From: JAQUOA01 sp037443785
Lineage (GTDB): Bacteria; Bacteroidota; Ignavibacteria; UBA10030; UBA8401
Length of the DNA: 64,000 bases
Reading direction: 5' to 3'
Assembly (NCBI GenBank): GCA_037443785.1
Contig: JBBINR010000014.1
Location: forward strand, 1 to 64,000
The translations under genes were made by a program, and so were the position numbers. Under the pieces are notes generated by a model. The model was not told where the DNA came from. It saw only the letters and a list, made by a program, of their open reading frames with translations, and did no database searches. Positions 1 to 9,307 of this stretch are shown piece after piece. Every line of letters begins with the position of its first letter. Position 1 is the stretch's first letter.

Positions 1-1653
1 CACTATGGAGACAAACTTGCGCTTGAAGATCTCAACGACACTCCGCTTCCGCGCATGTCGTATGCATCGCTGTTGAAACACATTTTAAAATTCGGAACGG
101 CGCTGGAACAACTCGGTATCAAAGAACGAACACACATTGCCCTCATCGGCGAAAACCGTGTCCAATGGGCGCTCGGTTATCTGACGGCTGCCTGTTTTAA
201 TTTTGTTATTGTTCCGATCGATAAAAATTTAAGCACCAATGAAGTATTGAACGTGATTCACGAGTCCGATGCTGAAGCAATCATCTTTTCCGAGCAATTT
301 GAACCGATCTTTCGCGAAAAACATATGTCACTGCACAATGTAAAGCAGTACATTTCCATGGACAATACCGAAACCGGCAACGGGTTTTATTCGATGATGG
401 AATTGATTCAACATTCCCATGGCTGCGCTGCCGAGGATCTCCCCGAGATACGTCCGAATGAAATGAGTGTTATTATTTTTACCTCCGGCACGCTTGGACG
501 GGCAAAAGGGGTAATGCTTTCACAGCACAATATTGCTGCAAATCTGATGGCGATGCTCAGCGTGTATATGATGTATCCGGCAGACCGTTTTCTATCTGTT
601 CTGCCAATGCACCACACGTACGAATGCAACTGCGGGCTGCTCTGCCCGCTCTATGCCGGATCATCGGTGCATTATGCGCGTTCATTAAAAACCGTCGTCG
701 ACGATCTCCAGCGTGTGAAAGCGACAATTCTGCTTGGGGTCCCTTTACTCTACGACAAAATGTTCAAACGAATTCATAAAGGGATTCAAGAAAAGAAAAC
801 GGTAGCAGCGATTCTTCAACCGCTCATCACTATTACAAATACGGCAGAACGACTGGGATGGAAGAGTGCAAAGAAGACAATCTTCAAAGAAATTCATCAC
901 AAGTTCGGCGGATCGATCCGTTCATTCATTGCCGGCGGTGCCGCCCCTGATCCGCTTGTCGCAAAAGGTTTACGAGATTTAGGGTTTTTGTTCATTCAAG
1001 GTTATGGATTAACGGAAACATCGCCAATTCTCGCATTGAATTCTCCATTTAAATTTAAAGATGATGCCGCCGGCCTGCCGCTTCCCAACGTTGATATTAA
1101 AATTCACCAGCCGGATTCTGACGGCATTGGTGAAGTGTTTGCAAAGGGACCAAACGTGATGCTGGGATATTATAAAAATCAGAAGGCAACCAACGAAGTT
1201 TTTGAAAACGGATGGTTCAAAACCGGCGACCTTGGGTTTATCGATGCGGATGGATTTCTTCATATCAGCGGGCGAAAAAAGAATGTCATTATTTCGAAGA
1301 GCGGAAAGAATGTTTTCCCTGAAGAGATTGAAGATGTGCTCAACAGAAGTCCGTTCATCATGGAATCACTCGTCTACGGCGAAGAAGACAGCAAGCTGGA
1401 CGAAATTATTGCGGCACAAATTGTTGTCGATGCTGAAGCCATGATTGAATACTCCGAATCGACCGGCAAGCCAATTACCAAAGAATTGATTCACGAAATA
1501 ATCGCTGACGAAATCAAGAAAGCGAACAAGCAATTGAGCAGTTATAAACAGATCAGAAAATTCGTTATCAGAGATGAGGAGTTTCAGAAAACAACGACCC
1601 AAAAGATAAAACGTTTTGCCAATCTTGCTCATCACCCCTCTGAAACGCTGTAA
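1..1653 (+). CDS. AMP-dependent acyl-CoA synthetase/ligase (5' end outside window)
   Basis: Adenylate-forming enzyme that activates a fatty or other carboxylic acid with ATP and loads it onto CoA. The reading frame is open from base 1: eighteen codons precede the first ATG at 55 and read as plausible protein (HYGDKLALEDLNDTPLPR), so the gene starts upstream of the window. Family motifs are clear: the phosphate-binding stretch IIFTSGTLGRAKG (about 471-510), GYGLTETSP (about 1003-1029), and the C-terminal hinge region with TGDLGFIDADGFLHISGRKK followed by SGKNVFPEEIE (about 1222-1332). The Lys-rich C-terminal end is also family-like. Overall it resembles long-chain fatty acyl-CoA ligases (FadD type), but the substrate cannot be read from sequence. 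It ends just before a strong terminator, so it is the last gene of its transcript. Confidence 0.9.
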   Translation, partial: HYGDKLALEDLNDTPLPRMSYASLLKHILKFGTALEQLGIKERTHIALIGENRVQWALGYLTAACFNFVIVPIDKNLSTNEVLNVIHESDAEAIIFSEQFEPIFREKHMSLHNVKQYISMDNTETGNGFYSMMELIQHSHGCAAEDLPEIRPNEMSVIIFTSGTLGRAKGVMLSQHNIAANLMAMLSVYMMYPADRFLSVLPMHHTYECNCGLLCPLYAGSSVHYARSLKTVVDDLQRVKATILLGVPLLYDKMFKRIHKGIQEKKTVAAILQPLITITNTAERLGWKSAKKTIFKEIHHKFGGSIRSFIAGGAAPDPLVAKGLRDLGFLFIQGYGLTETSPILALNSPFKFKDDAAGLPLPNVDIKIHQPDSDGIGEVFAKGPNVMLGYYKNQKATNEVFENGWFKTGDLGFIDADGFLHISGRKKNVIISKSGKNVFPEEIEDVLNRSPFIMESLVYGEEDSKLDEIIAAQIVVDAEAMIEYSESTGKPITKELIHEIIADEIKKANKQLSSYKQIRKFVIRDEEFQKTTTQKIKRFANLAHHPSETL

Positions 1654-1660
1654 GCATCCT

Positions 1661-1699
1661 TGCTGCCGCGACATCGTGTCGCGGCAGCATTATTTTTTT
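1661..1699 (+). terminator. Rho-independent terminator after the acyl-CoA synthetase
   Basis: A perfect 13-bp stem (1661-1673 paired with 1677-1689, arms TGCTGCCGCGACA and TGTCGCGGCAGCA) with a 3-base loop is followed by a T-rich tract ending in seven T residues. It lies eight bases after the stop codon. Confidence 0.9.
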
Positions 1700-1784
1700 G
1701 TCCTGACCTGCTTCCCCTTTTTGCCGCATTTCCATTCTTAAATATTTGTATATTAGTCGTCATCCATAACAATTATTTGGCCCC

Positions 1785-2330
1785 ATGAAATCACTTTCAA
1801 TCTTCTGCGGTTCTTCAAGCGGAACGAACGGCGTCTATACACACGCAACCGAACAATGTGCCGCACTGCTGGCAAAAAAACATATCACGATGGTGTATGG
1901 AGGCGGCTCATTCGGTTTAATGGGCGTTGCGGCAAGCGCAATGATGAAGCATGGCGGAAAAGTTATCGGCGTTATCCCGAAAATTCTCGTTGAAAAAGAA
2001 GCCGCAAAGAAAGATATCACGCAGTTGCATATTGTCGATTCCATGCAGGAACGAAAAGCAAAAATGATGGAGCTATCCGACGGTTTTTTGATTTTACCGG
2101 GCGGTTTCGGAACAATGGATGAACTATTTGAAATGATGGCATTTGTTAATCTTGGAGTTCACAAAAAGCCGTGCGGAATTTTGAACACCGACGGATTTTA
2201 TAATGATCTGATCACGTTCATCGATCATGCAACACAGCAGGGATTTGTCAAGCAGATCGTCCGTGACTATATCGTGGATGATGTTGAGCCGTCTGGATTA
2301 TTGAAAAAGATGGAATCGTTTTATGCATAA
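1785..2330 (+). CDS. LOG-family protein (TIGR00730-type Rossmann fold)
   Basis: The 181-residue protein belongs to the LOG family, often called lysine decarboxylase-like. Characterised members are nucleotide 5'-monophosphate phosphoribohydrolases that release cytokinin-like bases. The nucleotide-binding GGGSFGLMG (residues about 39-47) and the diagnostic PGGFGTMDE (about 105-113) are both present and intact. The family name refers to the fold; a true lysine decarboxylase activity is not expected. The start ATG has no clear Shine-Dalgarno. The stop overlaps the start of the next gene by eight bases, indicating translational coupling with the RidA-like and RsgA genes downstream. Bacterial physiological role remains uncertain for most members. 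Confidence 0.9.
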   Translation: MKSLSIFCGSSSGTNGVYTHATEQCAALLAKKHITMVYGGGSFGLMGVAASAMMKHGGKVIGVIPKILVEKEAAKKDITQLHIVDSMQERKAKMMELSDGFLILPGGFGTMDELFEMMAFVNLGVHKKPCGILNTDGFYNDLITFIDHATQQGFVKQIVRDYIVDDVEPSGLLKKMESFYA

Positions 2331-2718
2331 GGGTAGGAAAAATTTCGCTTCGGGTGCACCGTGGGAAGAAATTGTCGGATATTCACGTGCTGTCCGTGTT
2401 GGAAATATTATTGAAGTAACGGGAACAGTTGCCGTTGACGAGAACGGAAAAACTGTTGGTGTTGGTAATCCTTATGAACAAACAAAATTCGTTATCAAAA
2501 AAATTGAAACGGTTTTGCAGCGTGCCGGCGCTTCATTGAACGATGTCGTTCGGACGCGAATGTTTGTGACCGATATTTCTCATTGGGAAGAATATGGAAA
2601 AGCTCACGGAGAATTTTTTGGTACAATCAAACCGTGCACGACAATGATCCAAATTTCGCAGCTCATCTCTCCCGAATATCTTATCGAAATAGAAGCAACC
2701 GCAATCGTGGAACAATGA
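2323..2718 (+). CDS. RidA/YjgF-family protein lacking the usual catalytic arginine
   Basis: The 131-residue protein has the YjgF/RidA fold. Archetypal RidA hydrolyses reactive enamine/imine intermediates from PLP enzymes using an arginine in a motif like PARSCVEVARLP. Here the matching stretch reads KPCTTMIQISQLISPE (residues about 101-116), so the arginine position holds Thr. The Glu in the following LIEIEATA is kept. Loss of the Arg is known in several Rid subfamilies whose members do not show deaminase activity, so I name the family and not the reaction. The gene overlaps the LOG gene upstream by 8 bp and the RsgA gene downstream by 4 bp (ATGA). Confidence 0.85.
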   Translation: MHKGRKNFASGAPWEEIVGYSRAVRVGNIIEVTGTVAVDENGKTVGVGNPYEQTKFVIKKIETVLQRAGASLNDVVRTRMFVTDISHWEEYGKAHGEFFGTIKPCTTMIQISQLISPEYLIEIEATAIVEQ

Positions 2719-3797
2719 TGCATTCTTTTTCCGAAACGTTCGAGTCTGCGCGACAGGAATACATTTCAAAGGGAATGGTGATTGCCCGCGTCCTTTCAGA
2801 GCAAAAAGAACTTTATACCATCCTTCTGAACGATAAAGAATATAAAGCTGAAGTGACCGGGCGCATCATGTATGCTGCTGAATCCAGAAAAGATTTTCCC
2901 GCCGTCGGCGATTGGGTGGCCGTACAGGCGTTTGATGAATATTCATCCGCGATCATTCACGGCATCCTGCCGCGAAAAACGACGCTGATGCGAAAAGCCG
3001 TCGGGAAAAATTTTGAAGAACAGATCATCGCATCCAATATCGATATTGTTTTCATCGTACAATCGCTCGATGGAAATTTTAATCTGCGCCGACTTGAACG
3101 GTACATTGTTGTTGTGAAAGAAAGCGGCGCCGTGCCGGTTGTTCTTCTCAGCAAAATCGATTTGTTAAGTCCCGAAGAATATCAACAGCAGGCAAGTGAA
3201 GCCGAAAAAGTTTCCCCGGGCATCCGCATTATTCCCTACAGCGCAAAAACTCTATCCCATGTTGAGGAAATCAAATCTCTGATTACCGTGGAAACAACGG
3301 TATGTTTCATCGGATCGTCAGGCGTTGGAAAATCGACATTGATCAACACGTTAGCCGGAACGGAAATTTTGCCGACGCGAAAAGTGCGAGAAGCCGATTC
3401 TAAAGGCGTGCACACCACAACAAACAGACAGCTTATTGCCATTCAAGGCGGAGGATTTGTTATTGATACGCCGGGAATGCGCGAGCTTGGATTATGGAGC
3501 GTTGGCGATGATTCAATTTATAATGCGTTTCCAGAAATCCAGGAACTTTCGTCCTCATGTCGATTTAACGATTGTACGCATGTCCATGAACCGCACTGCG
3601 CCGTGCTTCAGGCAGTTGACAATGGCTCTCTCGACCGTCAACGGTACGAAAGTTATTTAAAATTGAAACGAGAAGCAGCTTTCATTGAATCGAAAACAAA
3701 TATTGCAAAACAGCAGGAACGAAAAGCAAAAGAAAGGCAGATGGGGAAAAATATAAAAGAGATTGTGAAGCTGAAAAAGAAGAATAAATCGTCATAA
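2715..3797 (+). CDS. rsgA: Small ribosomal subunit biogenesis GTPase RsgA
   Basis: Circularly permuted GTPase that acts late in 30S subunit maturation. The order seen is an N-terminal OB-fold (ILLNDKEYKAEVTGRIM...VGDWVAV), the permuted G4 motif SKIDLL, then the P-loop GSSGVGKST (about residue 200), the G3 motif DTPGMRELGL, and a C-terminal zinc site with CRFNDCTHVHEPHC (about 282-295) followed by a basic tail. I start it at ATG 2715 (360 aa), overlapping the RidA stop as ATGA; ATG 2718 directly follows. The upstream in-frame ATG at 2583 would lie deep inside ridA and adds 44 residues without family similarity. Part of the LOG-RidA-RsgA unit. Confidence 0.95.
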   Translation: MMHSFSETFESARQEYISKGMVIARVLSEQKELYTILLNDKEYKAEVTGRIMYAAESRKDFPAVGDWVAVQAFDEYSSAIIHGILPRKTTLMRKAVGKNFEEQIIASNIDIVFIVQSLDGNFNLRRLERYIVVVKESGAVPVVLLSKIDLLSPEEYQQQASEAEKVSPGIRIIPYSAKTLSHVEEIKSLITVETTVCFIGSSGVGKSTLINTLAGTEILPTRKVREADSKGVHTTTNRQLIAIQGGGFVIDTPGMRELGLWSVGDDSIYNAFPEIQELSSSCRFNDCTHVHEPHCAVLQAVDNGSLDRQRYESYLKLKREAAFIESKTNIAKQQERKAKERQMGKNIKEIVKLKKKNKSS

Positions 3798-3877
3798 AAT
3801 CCTCCTGCTACTTTCATTGATTTTTAAAAAATGCCGAAGTAACTTTGTACAGTTCATACCCTATTACAGGAGGTATT

Positions 3878-5254
3878 ATGAAACAGTTTATTCGTTGTTT
3901 CGCTTTCCTTCTGTTCTTCCTTTTCGGCTGCAAAGAAACCATCATCGAAGAACGAATTCCCAAAGAATATACCAATGATCTTCTCCATGCTGACCTCATC
4001 GGCAAAGTTGTTCAAAAGGAGAGCAAAGCAAAAGTCATTGTCAGTCAGGTAAAACCGATCGATTCTGTTGAGATCACCGCAACAGATGGATCATTCACAT
4101 TCAGCGATCTTCGCGCAGGAAACTATGACATAACAATCCGCGCTGATAATTATAGAATTTTTTCAAAGATGAATTTGCAACTGGACGGCGGAACAGTTCA
4201 TTACCTTGGAGAGATTACTCTTTCAACGGTTCCCGATCAAGTTGAAAATCATTATCCGGAAAAAGATGGCGAAGTGGTGTATGATTGGCGGTACGGAAGA
4301 ATTACTGTTTCACTGTTATTTAATACGCCAATGGACAGAGCGAGCGTCGAAAAGGCGTTTTCTGTCAATCCTCCCACTGAAGGAATTTTTTACTGGGGAA
4401 ATTATACACAAGCACCGACGTACGGATTTCTTTACGATAAAAACGGATTTGATCCCGGTGCTACCATCACCACATTGAGTAAAGTTACTTCCGTAACATA
4501 TTCGTTTGCAAGAAAAGATTCTTATTCGGACACAACATACACCATCACCCTCGATAAAACAGCAAAAGACACAGCCGGGAATTTTTTACGATTCCCTTTA
4601 AAATTTAAGTTCAGTACTGTGCAATCGTATTCCACGCAAAATGGCATTCAAACAAGTCCGGTACACGGCGATATCGATGTGTCACCGATTTCTACAAACG
4701 GTATTCTCGTGACTTTTCCCCGAAGGATGAACAAGGCTTCCGTTGAAGCAGCTGCACACGTTACTCCGGCAATGAATACGATCTTCTTGTGGCCGGATGA
4801 AAATCAATTAAAAATTTACACCGGCGGCCCGTTGCTTTCTGACACAACGATTACTGTCGCCATCGACAGCATTGCAAAAGATAAAGATGGAAATCTGCTG
4901 GGGCATGATTTTAATTTTTCATTTAGGACAGCAAAATTCGGCGTTACCTATACCTATCCGTCGAACGGGCAAATTTTTGCATCGCTGACTGATCCGATCT
5001 ATCTGGACTTCAATAATTACGTGATGCTTTCATCGGCGAAAACTGCATTTTCTATTTCTCCGGCGGTTTCGGGAACAATCACATTCGGCGGATATAGTCC
5101 GTACGAAACGTTGAATGAAATTAAATTCTCCCCGATCTCGCCGTTACAGCCAAACACAAAATATACCGTTACCATTTCCGGCGATATTAAAGATATGTTC
5201 GGTGTTGCGATGAAAGCACCTTTTTCATTCTCGTTCGTCACCAGGCCAAATTAA
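3878..5254 (+). CDS. Lipoprotein with carboxypeptidase-regulatory-like and SbsA-type Ig-like (Big_5) domains
   Basis: The 458-residue envelope protein starts at ATG 3878, eight bases after a strong AGGAGG; the longer frame from 3845 has no signal. The N-terminus MKQFIRCFAFLLFFLFGC is a lipoprotein signal peptide with Cys18 as the lipidation site. Residues about 35-110 (DGSFTFSDLRAGNYDITI) resemble a carboxypeptidase-regulatory-like beta-sandwich. They are followed by three Ig-like repeats of the SbsA/Big_5 type with phrases such as VSLLFNTPMDRASVEKAFSV and VTFPRRMNKASVEAAAHV. It is probably an outer-surface or periplasmic structural/adhesive lipoprotein; no enzyme motif is visible. It is monocistronic between two terminator-like hairpins. 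Confidence 0.8.
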   Translation: MKQFIRCFAFLLFFLFGCKETIIEERIPKEYTNDLLHADLIGKVVQKESKAKVIVSQVKPIDSVEITATDGSFTFSDLRAGNYDITIRADNYRIFSKMNLQLDGGTVHYLGEITLSTVPDQVENHYPEKDGEVVYDWRYGRITVSLLFNTPMDRASVEKAFSVNPPTEGIFYWGNYTQAPTYGFLYDKNGFDPGATITTLSKVTSVTYSFARKDSYSDTTYTITLDKTAKDTAGNFLRFPLKFKFSTVQSYSTQNGIQTSPVHGDIDVSPISTNGILVTFPRRMNKASVEAAAHVTPAMNTIFLWPDENQLKIYTGGPLLSDTTITVAIDSIAKDKDGNLLGHDFNFSFRTAKFGVTYTYPSNGQIFASLTDPIYLDFNNYVMLSSAKTAFSISPAVSGTITFGGYSPYETLNEIKFSPISPLQPNTKYTVTISGDIKDMFGVAMKAPFSFSFVTRPN

Positions 5255-5259
5255 ACGAC

Positions 5260-5314
5260 AAAGGGCTTGCTGATTCGTAATGAATCGACAAGCCCTTTAT
5301 GGAAAATTTTTCTT
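5260..5314. terminator. Intergenic terminator between convergent genes
   Basis: A 10-bp stem AAAGGGCTTG (5260-5269) pairs with CAAGCCCTTT (5289-5298), with an inner GATTC/GAATC helix. On the + strand it is followed by AAAATTTTTCTTTTTT. It separates the + lipoprotein gene and the - PLP enzyme gene and may work for both. Confidence 0.75.
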
Positions 5315-5316
5315 TT

Positions 5317-6510
5317 TTAAATCTTTTTCAGCGCCTGCTCAAAATCGGCAATCAGGTCGTCAATTCCTTCCACACCGACAGAAATGCGAATCATTCCCGG
5401 TGTCACGCCGTGCTGTTTCAATTCAGCATCGCTCATGTTGACATGCGATGAATAGACAGGAATACTGACGAGCGTTTCCACGCCGCCAAGTGACATCGCA
5501 TTCACCGCCACCGTCAGCGAATCGCATACTCTTACTGCCGCTTTTACTCCCCCTTTCACTTCCATCAGCACCATTCCGCCAAAACCGCTCATTTGTTTTT
5601 TTGCAATGGCGTATTGCGGATGTGACTTCAATCCCGGATAAAAAATACGCGAGACTTTCGGATGTTTTTCAAAATGGGAAGCCAGCTTCATTGCGTTTTC
5701 ACTCTGACGATTGACACGGAGCTCAAATGTTTTTAAACTGCGCGAAAGCAAATACGCTGCAAACGGATCGGCACATCCGCCGAGAAATTTTGCAAGATGC
5801 CGCACGTGGCCGATGAGAGTTTTGTTCGATACAACGGCACCGGCAAGCACATCGCTGTGTCCTCCGATGTATTTGGTTGCACTCTCAACAACAACATCAA
5901 ACCCAATTGTAAACGGTGATTGATATAAGCACGTGGCAAATGTATTATCAATCATCGAGAGAATGTTGATGTTATGTTTGGCCGACGCACGCCGCACTTC
6001 GGTAATGGCTTTGTGCAGATCAATAACCCCGACCGTCGGATTGGTTGGCGATTCACAGTAAAATAATTTTGTTTTTGTCGTCACAAGCGATTGGATTTCC
6101 GATAACTTTTCCGGTTCGACATACTTTACCGTGATGTTATAGAACGGAAGAATATCGCGGAAAAATCGGTATGTCCCGCCGTATAATGCCGGCGTGGAGA
6201 TAATCTCATCACCTGATTTTACCACTGAAAGCACTGCTGTCGAAATCGCCGCCATCCCTGAAGAAAATAATACTGCCGCATCAGCATCATTCATCAAGGC
6301 AAGTTTTTCTTCAACATCTTCGACCGTAGGATTATGATACCGCGAATATACATAGACCGTTGGATCGCCCTGAGCATATCGAACGGCATCGTTGGAATTT
6401 TCAAAACGATAGGTAGAAGTTTGATAGATGGGTGTAGAAACAGGACCTTTATAGGCGTAAAGTTTTTTTCCGTGCAATGCTCGGGTAGCAAGAGAAATTT
6501 TCTTTTTCAT
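5317..6510 (-). CDS. PLP-dependent Cys/Met metabolism enzyme (methionine gamma-lyase / cystathionine gamma-lyase type)
   Basis: Fold type I PLP enzyme of the trans-sulfuration family, 397 residues. Characteristic stretches are YSRYHNPTVEDVEEKLA near the N-terminus, SGMAAISTAV, and the PLP-lysine motif ESATKYIGGHSD (Lys about residue 211), followed by the C-terminal SLGGVETLVS. The family covers cystathionine gamma-synthase, gamma-lyase, methionine gamma-lyase and O-acetylhomoserine sulfhydrylase, which cannot be separated safely by eye. I start at ATG 6510; an in-frame TTG at 6516 overlaps the upstream stop and would add two residues. Only two bases separate it from the amidase gene, so it is the last gene of the yajQ-amidase unit. 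Confidence 0.88.
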   Translation of the reverse strand: MKKKISLATRALHGKKLYAYKGPVSTPIYQTSTYRFENSNDAVRYAQGDPTVYVYSRYHNPTVEDVEEKLALMNDADAAVLFSSGMAAISTAVLSVVKSGDEIISTPALYGGTYRFFRDILPFYNITVKYVEPEKLSEIQSLVTTKTKLFYCESPTNPTVGVIDLHKAITEVRRASAKHNINILSMIDNTFATCLYQSPFTIGFDVVVESATKYIGGHSDVLAGAVVSNKTLIGHVRHLAKFLGGCADPFAAYLLSRSLKTFELRVNRQSENAMKLASHFEKHPKVSRIFYPGLKSHPQYAIAKKQMSGFGGMVLMEVKGGVKAAVRVCDSLTVAVNAMSLGGVETLVSIPVYSSHVNMSDAELKQHGVTPGMIRISVGVEGIDDLIADFEQALKKI

Positions 6511-6512
6511 AC

Positions 6513-8123
6513 TCAATCGATGTTTTGTTCGTACTCTCGTTTGAAGCCTTTGAGAGCATTAAGGATAGATTCCGCAATTTTCTTTTGCCCAGACGGACTA
6601 CGGAGTAATTTTTCATCTTTTGGATTTGAAAGGTAACCTGTTTCAACAAGGACGTTCGGCATTGAGGCACCGACAAGAACGTAAAATCCTGCCTGCTTTA
6701 CTGCTTGCGCCTGTGATTCCAATTGTGCGCTCATCGTTTCTTCCAACAGCTCGGCAAACCGTTCGCTCTGTTTTACGTAGGCGCTTTGCGCCATTGTTAA
6801 AATAATAAAGTTTTCATCAGTAAGATTTTGGTAACGGTCTTCATAATCTTTTTCCAATTTCACCACGGCATTTTCTTTCTCAGCAACCCGAATTGCATCT
6901 TCCGTTTTACCGGGGCGGAGCAGGTAAATTTCAAAACCGTTCGCCTTCGACGGTTTTCGCTCTGTTGAGTTGCAATGAATACTGACAAATAATTTTCCTT
7001 CGGATTCATTGGCAATTTGTCCCCGCCTGTACAACTCAATGAATCGATCAGTCTTTCTTGTAAACACAATCTTCACATCGGGCATTTCTTTTTGAAGCAT
7101 ATCGCCGAGTTTTAAAGCAACGCCAAGTGTAATATCTTTTTCCCGCGTACCGATTGTTCCAATCGCTCCAGGATCATGCCCCCCGTGCCCGGGATCAATG
7201 ACGATCACGTCAAGCTTCCATTTCTTTTTCTGTTTTTGAATATCGGCGACAACTTGTTTTTTTGCCTTTTCAAATTCCTGGACGCGCCGAATCGAATCAG
7301 TGTTGATCTCCGGCTTTTTTTCCGTTACGCGGGGAATGAGCGACAGCAAAATATCGCTGGTGGTTTGATCTTGAACAATTTCGGACTGTGCAACGATTCC
7401 TCGAATCTGTAAACTTAACTGCAGCGCCGTTTCTGTCTGCACCGGTTTAATCTTCCGAATAATTCCGGACGCAAACGCAGTATCGAGAGCAATGGTATCT
7501 CCCTGCGCTTGCGGAATCGTAACATACATCCACTCCCCGATCTGCAGCGATTGTTTTACGTCGCTTGCTGGTGCCGTAAGACGAATCCGAAGGAGTGAAC
7601 CATTTTTTTTCTCTTCAAGGATGAAACCCTTTACTATGGGAACGACCGGGATAATCGGTTCCGTTTTTGTACTAAGCGACGAATCTTCTTCAATACGAAG
7701 CAAGGTATCGTCAAGCGATTTGAGCAGTGCAACAACTTCAGCGGCAGGGGCAAAATACATTCCTTGTTCAATCTCGACCGGATGCGATAATTGAAAAACA
7801 CTGTATTTCAACGTCGCGGGATTCGTTTGAACAACAAACGCGTTGCCGTCAGAAAATTTCAACACCGCTTTTGAGAGTTTTACCTCGGCTTTTTTTAATA
7901 CTGAATTTTCAGAATATGATAACATCAACAGATCGGCAAGATCTTTGACACAAACATACTTCACATCGTTTTCGGTGTATGAACGAACGATTGCGGTCTG
8001 TTTCGAGGATACCACCTTGATCGATGTCGAACGTCGGTTTTGCTGTGCCGTCAGGAATTGATTCAATGTTAGAGCGGCAACAATAATTACGCAATAATTG
8101 AGAAAGCGGTTAGGGATATTCAT
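6513..8123 (-). CDS. N-acetylmuramoyl-L-alanine amidase (Amidase_3) with N-terminal wall-binding-like domain
   Basis: The 536-residue exported zinc amidase cleaves the bond between MurNAc and the peptide stem. Residues 1-26 form a signal peptide ending LTAQ. Residues about 35-130 resemble a copper-amine-oxidase-N-like fold, and about 160-260 an AMIN-like beta domain; both are tentative. The Amidase_3 catalytic domain follows with all zinc-site and catalytic positions: DPGHGGHDPGA (about 310-320), the Glu of GTREKD, SIHCNS (about 383) and the Glu of VLVETGYLSN (about 496). It overlaps the yajQ stop by one base (TAATG). A role in cell separation or wall turnover is inferred from the family. Confidence 0.92.
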   Translation of the reverse strand: MNIPNRFLNYCVIIVAALTLNQFLTAQQNRRSTSIKVVSSKQTAIVRSYTENDVKYVCVKDLADLLMLSYSENSVLKKAEVKLSKAVLKFSDGNAFVVQTNPATLKYSVFQLSHPVEIEQGMYFAPAAEVVALLKSLDDTLLRIEEDSSLSTKTEPIIPVVPIVKGFILEEKKNGSLLRIRLTAPASDVKQSLQIGEWMYVTIPQAQGDTIALDTAFASGIIRKIKPVQTETALQLSLQIRGIVAQSEIVQDQTTSDILLSLIPRVTEKKPEINTDSIRRVQEFEKAKKQVVADIQKQKKKWKLDVIVIDPGHGGHDPGAIGTIGTREKDITLGVALKLGDMLQKEMPDVKIVFTRKTDRFIELYRRGQIANESEGKLFVSIHCNSTERKPSKANGFEIYLLRPGKTEDAIRVAEKENAVVKLEKDYEDRYQNLTDENFIILTMAQSAYVKQSERFAELLEETMSAQLESQAQAVKQAGFYVLVGASMPNVLVETGYLSNPKDEKLLRSPSGQKKIAESILNALKGFKREYEQNID

Positions 8124-8620
8124 TAACGATAATTTGTGAATTGTATCGGGAGTGGAAAATCGGCCGATCGAAGTAATGCGATCACAGCTTGAAGGTCGTC
8201 CCTGCTCTTTGCCGTCACCCTTACTTGATCATCCATGATTTGTGATTGCACTTTGAGTTTAGAATCTTTTATACTTTGCACAAGTTTCTTTGCATTCTCT
8301 TTATCGATACCGACTTGAAGAGAAATTTTTTGCCGTGACATTCCGCCGGACGCCGGCTCAACGTCACTGTACTTCAATGTCTTCAGTGAAATTCCCCTTT
8401 TCACGAACTTATTTTGAAGAACATCAACAACGGCTTTAAGACGAAAGTCATCATCGGAAAGGACAACAACTTCCTTTTCCTTTTGATTGAAATCGATCGA
8501 CGTTTTCGTATCCTTAAAATCATACCGCTGAGCAATTTCTTTGCGCGCTTGATTTAAGGCATTATCAACCTCCTGCATGTCAACTTCTGAAACGATATCG
8601 AATGAATTTTGCTGTGCCAT
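8123..8620 (-). CDS. yajQ: YajQ-family protein (UPF0234, nucleotide-binding)
   Basis: The 165-residue protein is full length for YajQ. It carries the typical start NSFDIVSEVDMQEVDNALNQ, the RYDFKDTKTSI stretch and the C-terminal DDQVRVTAKSRDDLQAVIALL with DFPLPIQFTNYR. Characterised members bind nucleotides such as tRNA/GTP or cyclic-di-GMP; which applies here is unknown. It is the first gene of a tight unit with the amidase (1-bp overlap) and the PLP enzyme, and starts 51 bp after the Ogg2 stop, so it may also receive transcript from the repair genes. Confidence 0.93.
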   Translation of the reverse strand: MAQQNSFDIVSEVDMQEVDNALNQARKEIAQRYDFKDTKTSIDFNQKEKEVVVLSDDDFRLKAVVDVLQNKFVKRGISLKTLKYSDVEPASGGMSRQKISLQVGIDKENAKKLVQSIKDSKLKVQSQIMDDQVRVTAKSRDDLQAVIALLRSADFPLPIQFTNYR

Positions 8621-8671
8621 GGAATATTCTTGTTTTTTGTAATGTACAATGATTTAGCGGTTTCTTCAAAC

Positions 8672-9307
8672 TTATTTCAAGATTTCTCCTGTTTCGTTGC
8701 TCCAAAACAGCAAATCAAGTTCATCAACGGAAATTCCGATTTCTCCGGAAAATAATTGAAATTTCTTTTCAATGGCTGCGTAGCGCTTTTTTGTCATCGA
8801 TGGAGGAAGCATCCGAATGACACCATAATATTTCAGATTCTTCAAAATATGGCGGTCTAAAATCGTTAAACCGTCATTCTGTCCGATGTTTCTCAAAAAA
8901 TGCGTTGCTTCTTTGTAGCTCAGTCCATTGATATGTTGTACAAGCCATTCCCGTTTTTCAACTGCTGAAATTTTTGAAGCAATGGCCGATGCAATTTCAG
9001 TATAGTTCAGTTTCATCTCACGTATCCATTTCGATTTCGTTTTATGAAATCGAATATAATGTCGTGCATCACTCAACACTATTTCAGGATCGCATTCATT
9101 TTCTTTAAATTGAAGTTCCTCAAATTTCTTTTGGGCCGCTCCTGCATGCACAGCGCGTGACTGCGGCGTCATTAGGCAATAGAGCAATTCGTAGAAGTAT
9201 TGCGATGAATCGATCTTCCTATACTCAGCAAGCCGTTTAAGGATGCGCTGCTTCCGTTCTTCGTATTCCAGGTGCAATTCATCAGTGTGCTTATATTTTC
9301 TCTTCAT
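8672..9307 (-). CDS. 8-oxoguanine DNA glycosylase/AP lyase, Ogg2 type
   Basis: The 211-residue helix-hairpin-helix glycosylase resembles the Ogg2 (N-glycosylase/DNA lyase) family, best known from archaea and a scattering of bacteria. The diagnostic block INGLSYKEATHFLRNIG followed by LTILDRHILKNL supplies the catalytic Lys132 and Asp151. It would excise 8-oxoguanine and cleave the abasic site. The start ATG overlaps the MutY stop (ATGA), so the two repair enzymes are translationally coupled: Ogg2 acts on 8-oxoG opposite C and MutY removes A opposite 8-oxoG. No Fpm/Fpg-type gene is seen in the window. Confidence 0.88.
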   Translation of the reverse strand: MKRKYKHTDELHLEYEERKQRILKRLAEYRKIDSSQYFYELLYCLMTPQSRAVHAGAAQKKFEELQFKENECDPEIVLSDARHYIRFHKTKSKWIREMKLNYTEIASAIASKISAVEKREWLVQHINGLSYKEATHFLRNIGQNDGLTILDRHILKNLKYYGVIRMLPPSMTKKRYAAIEKKFQLFSGEIGISVDELDLLFWSNETGEILK

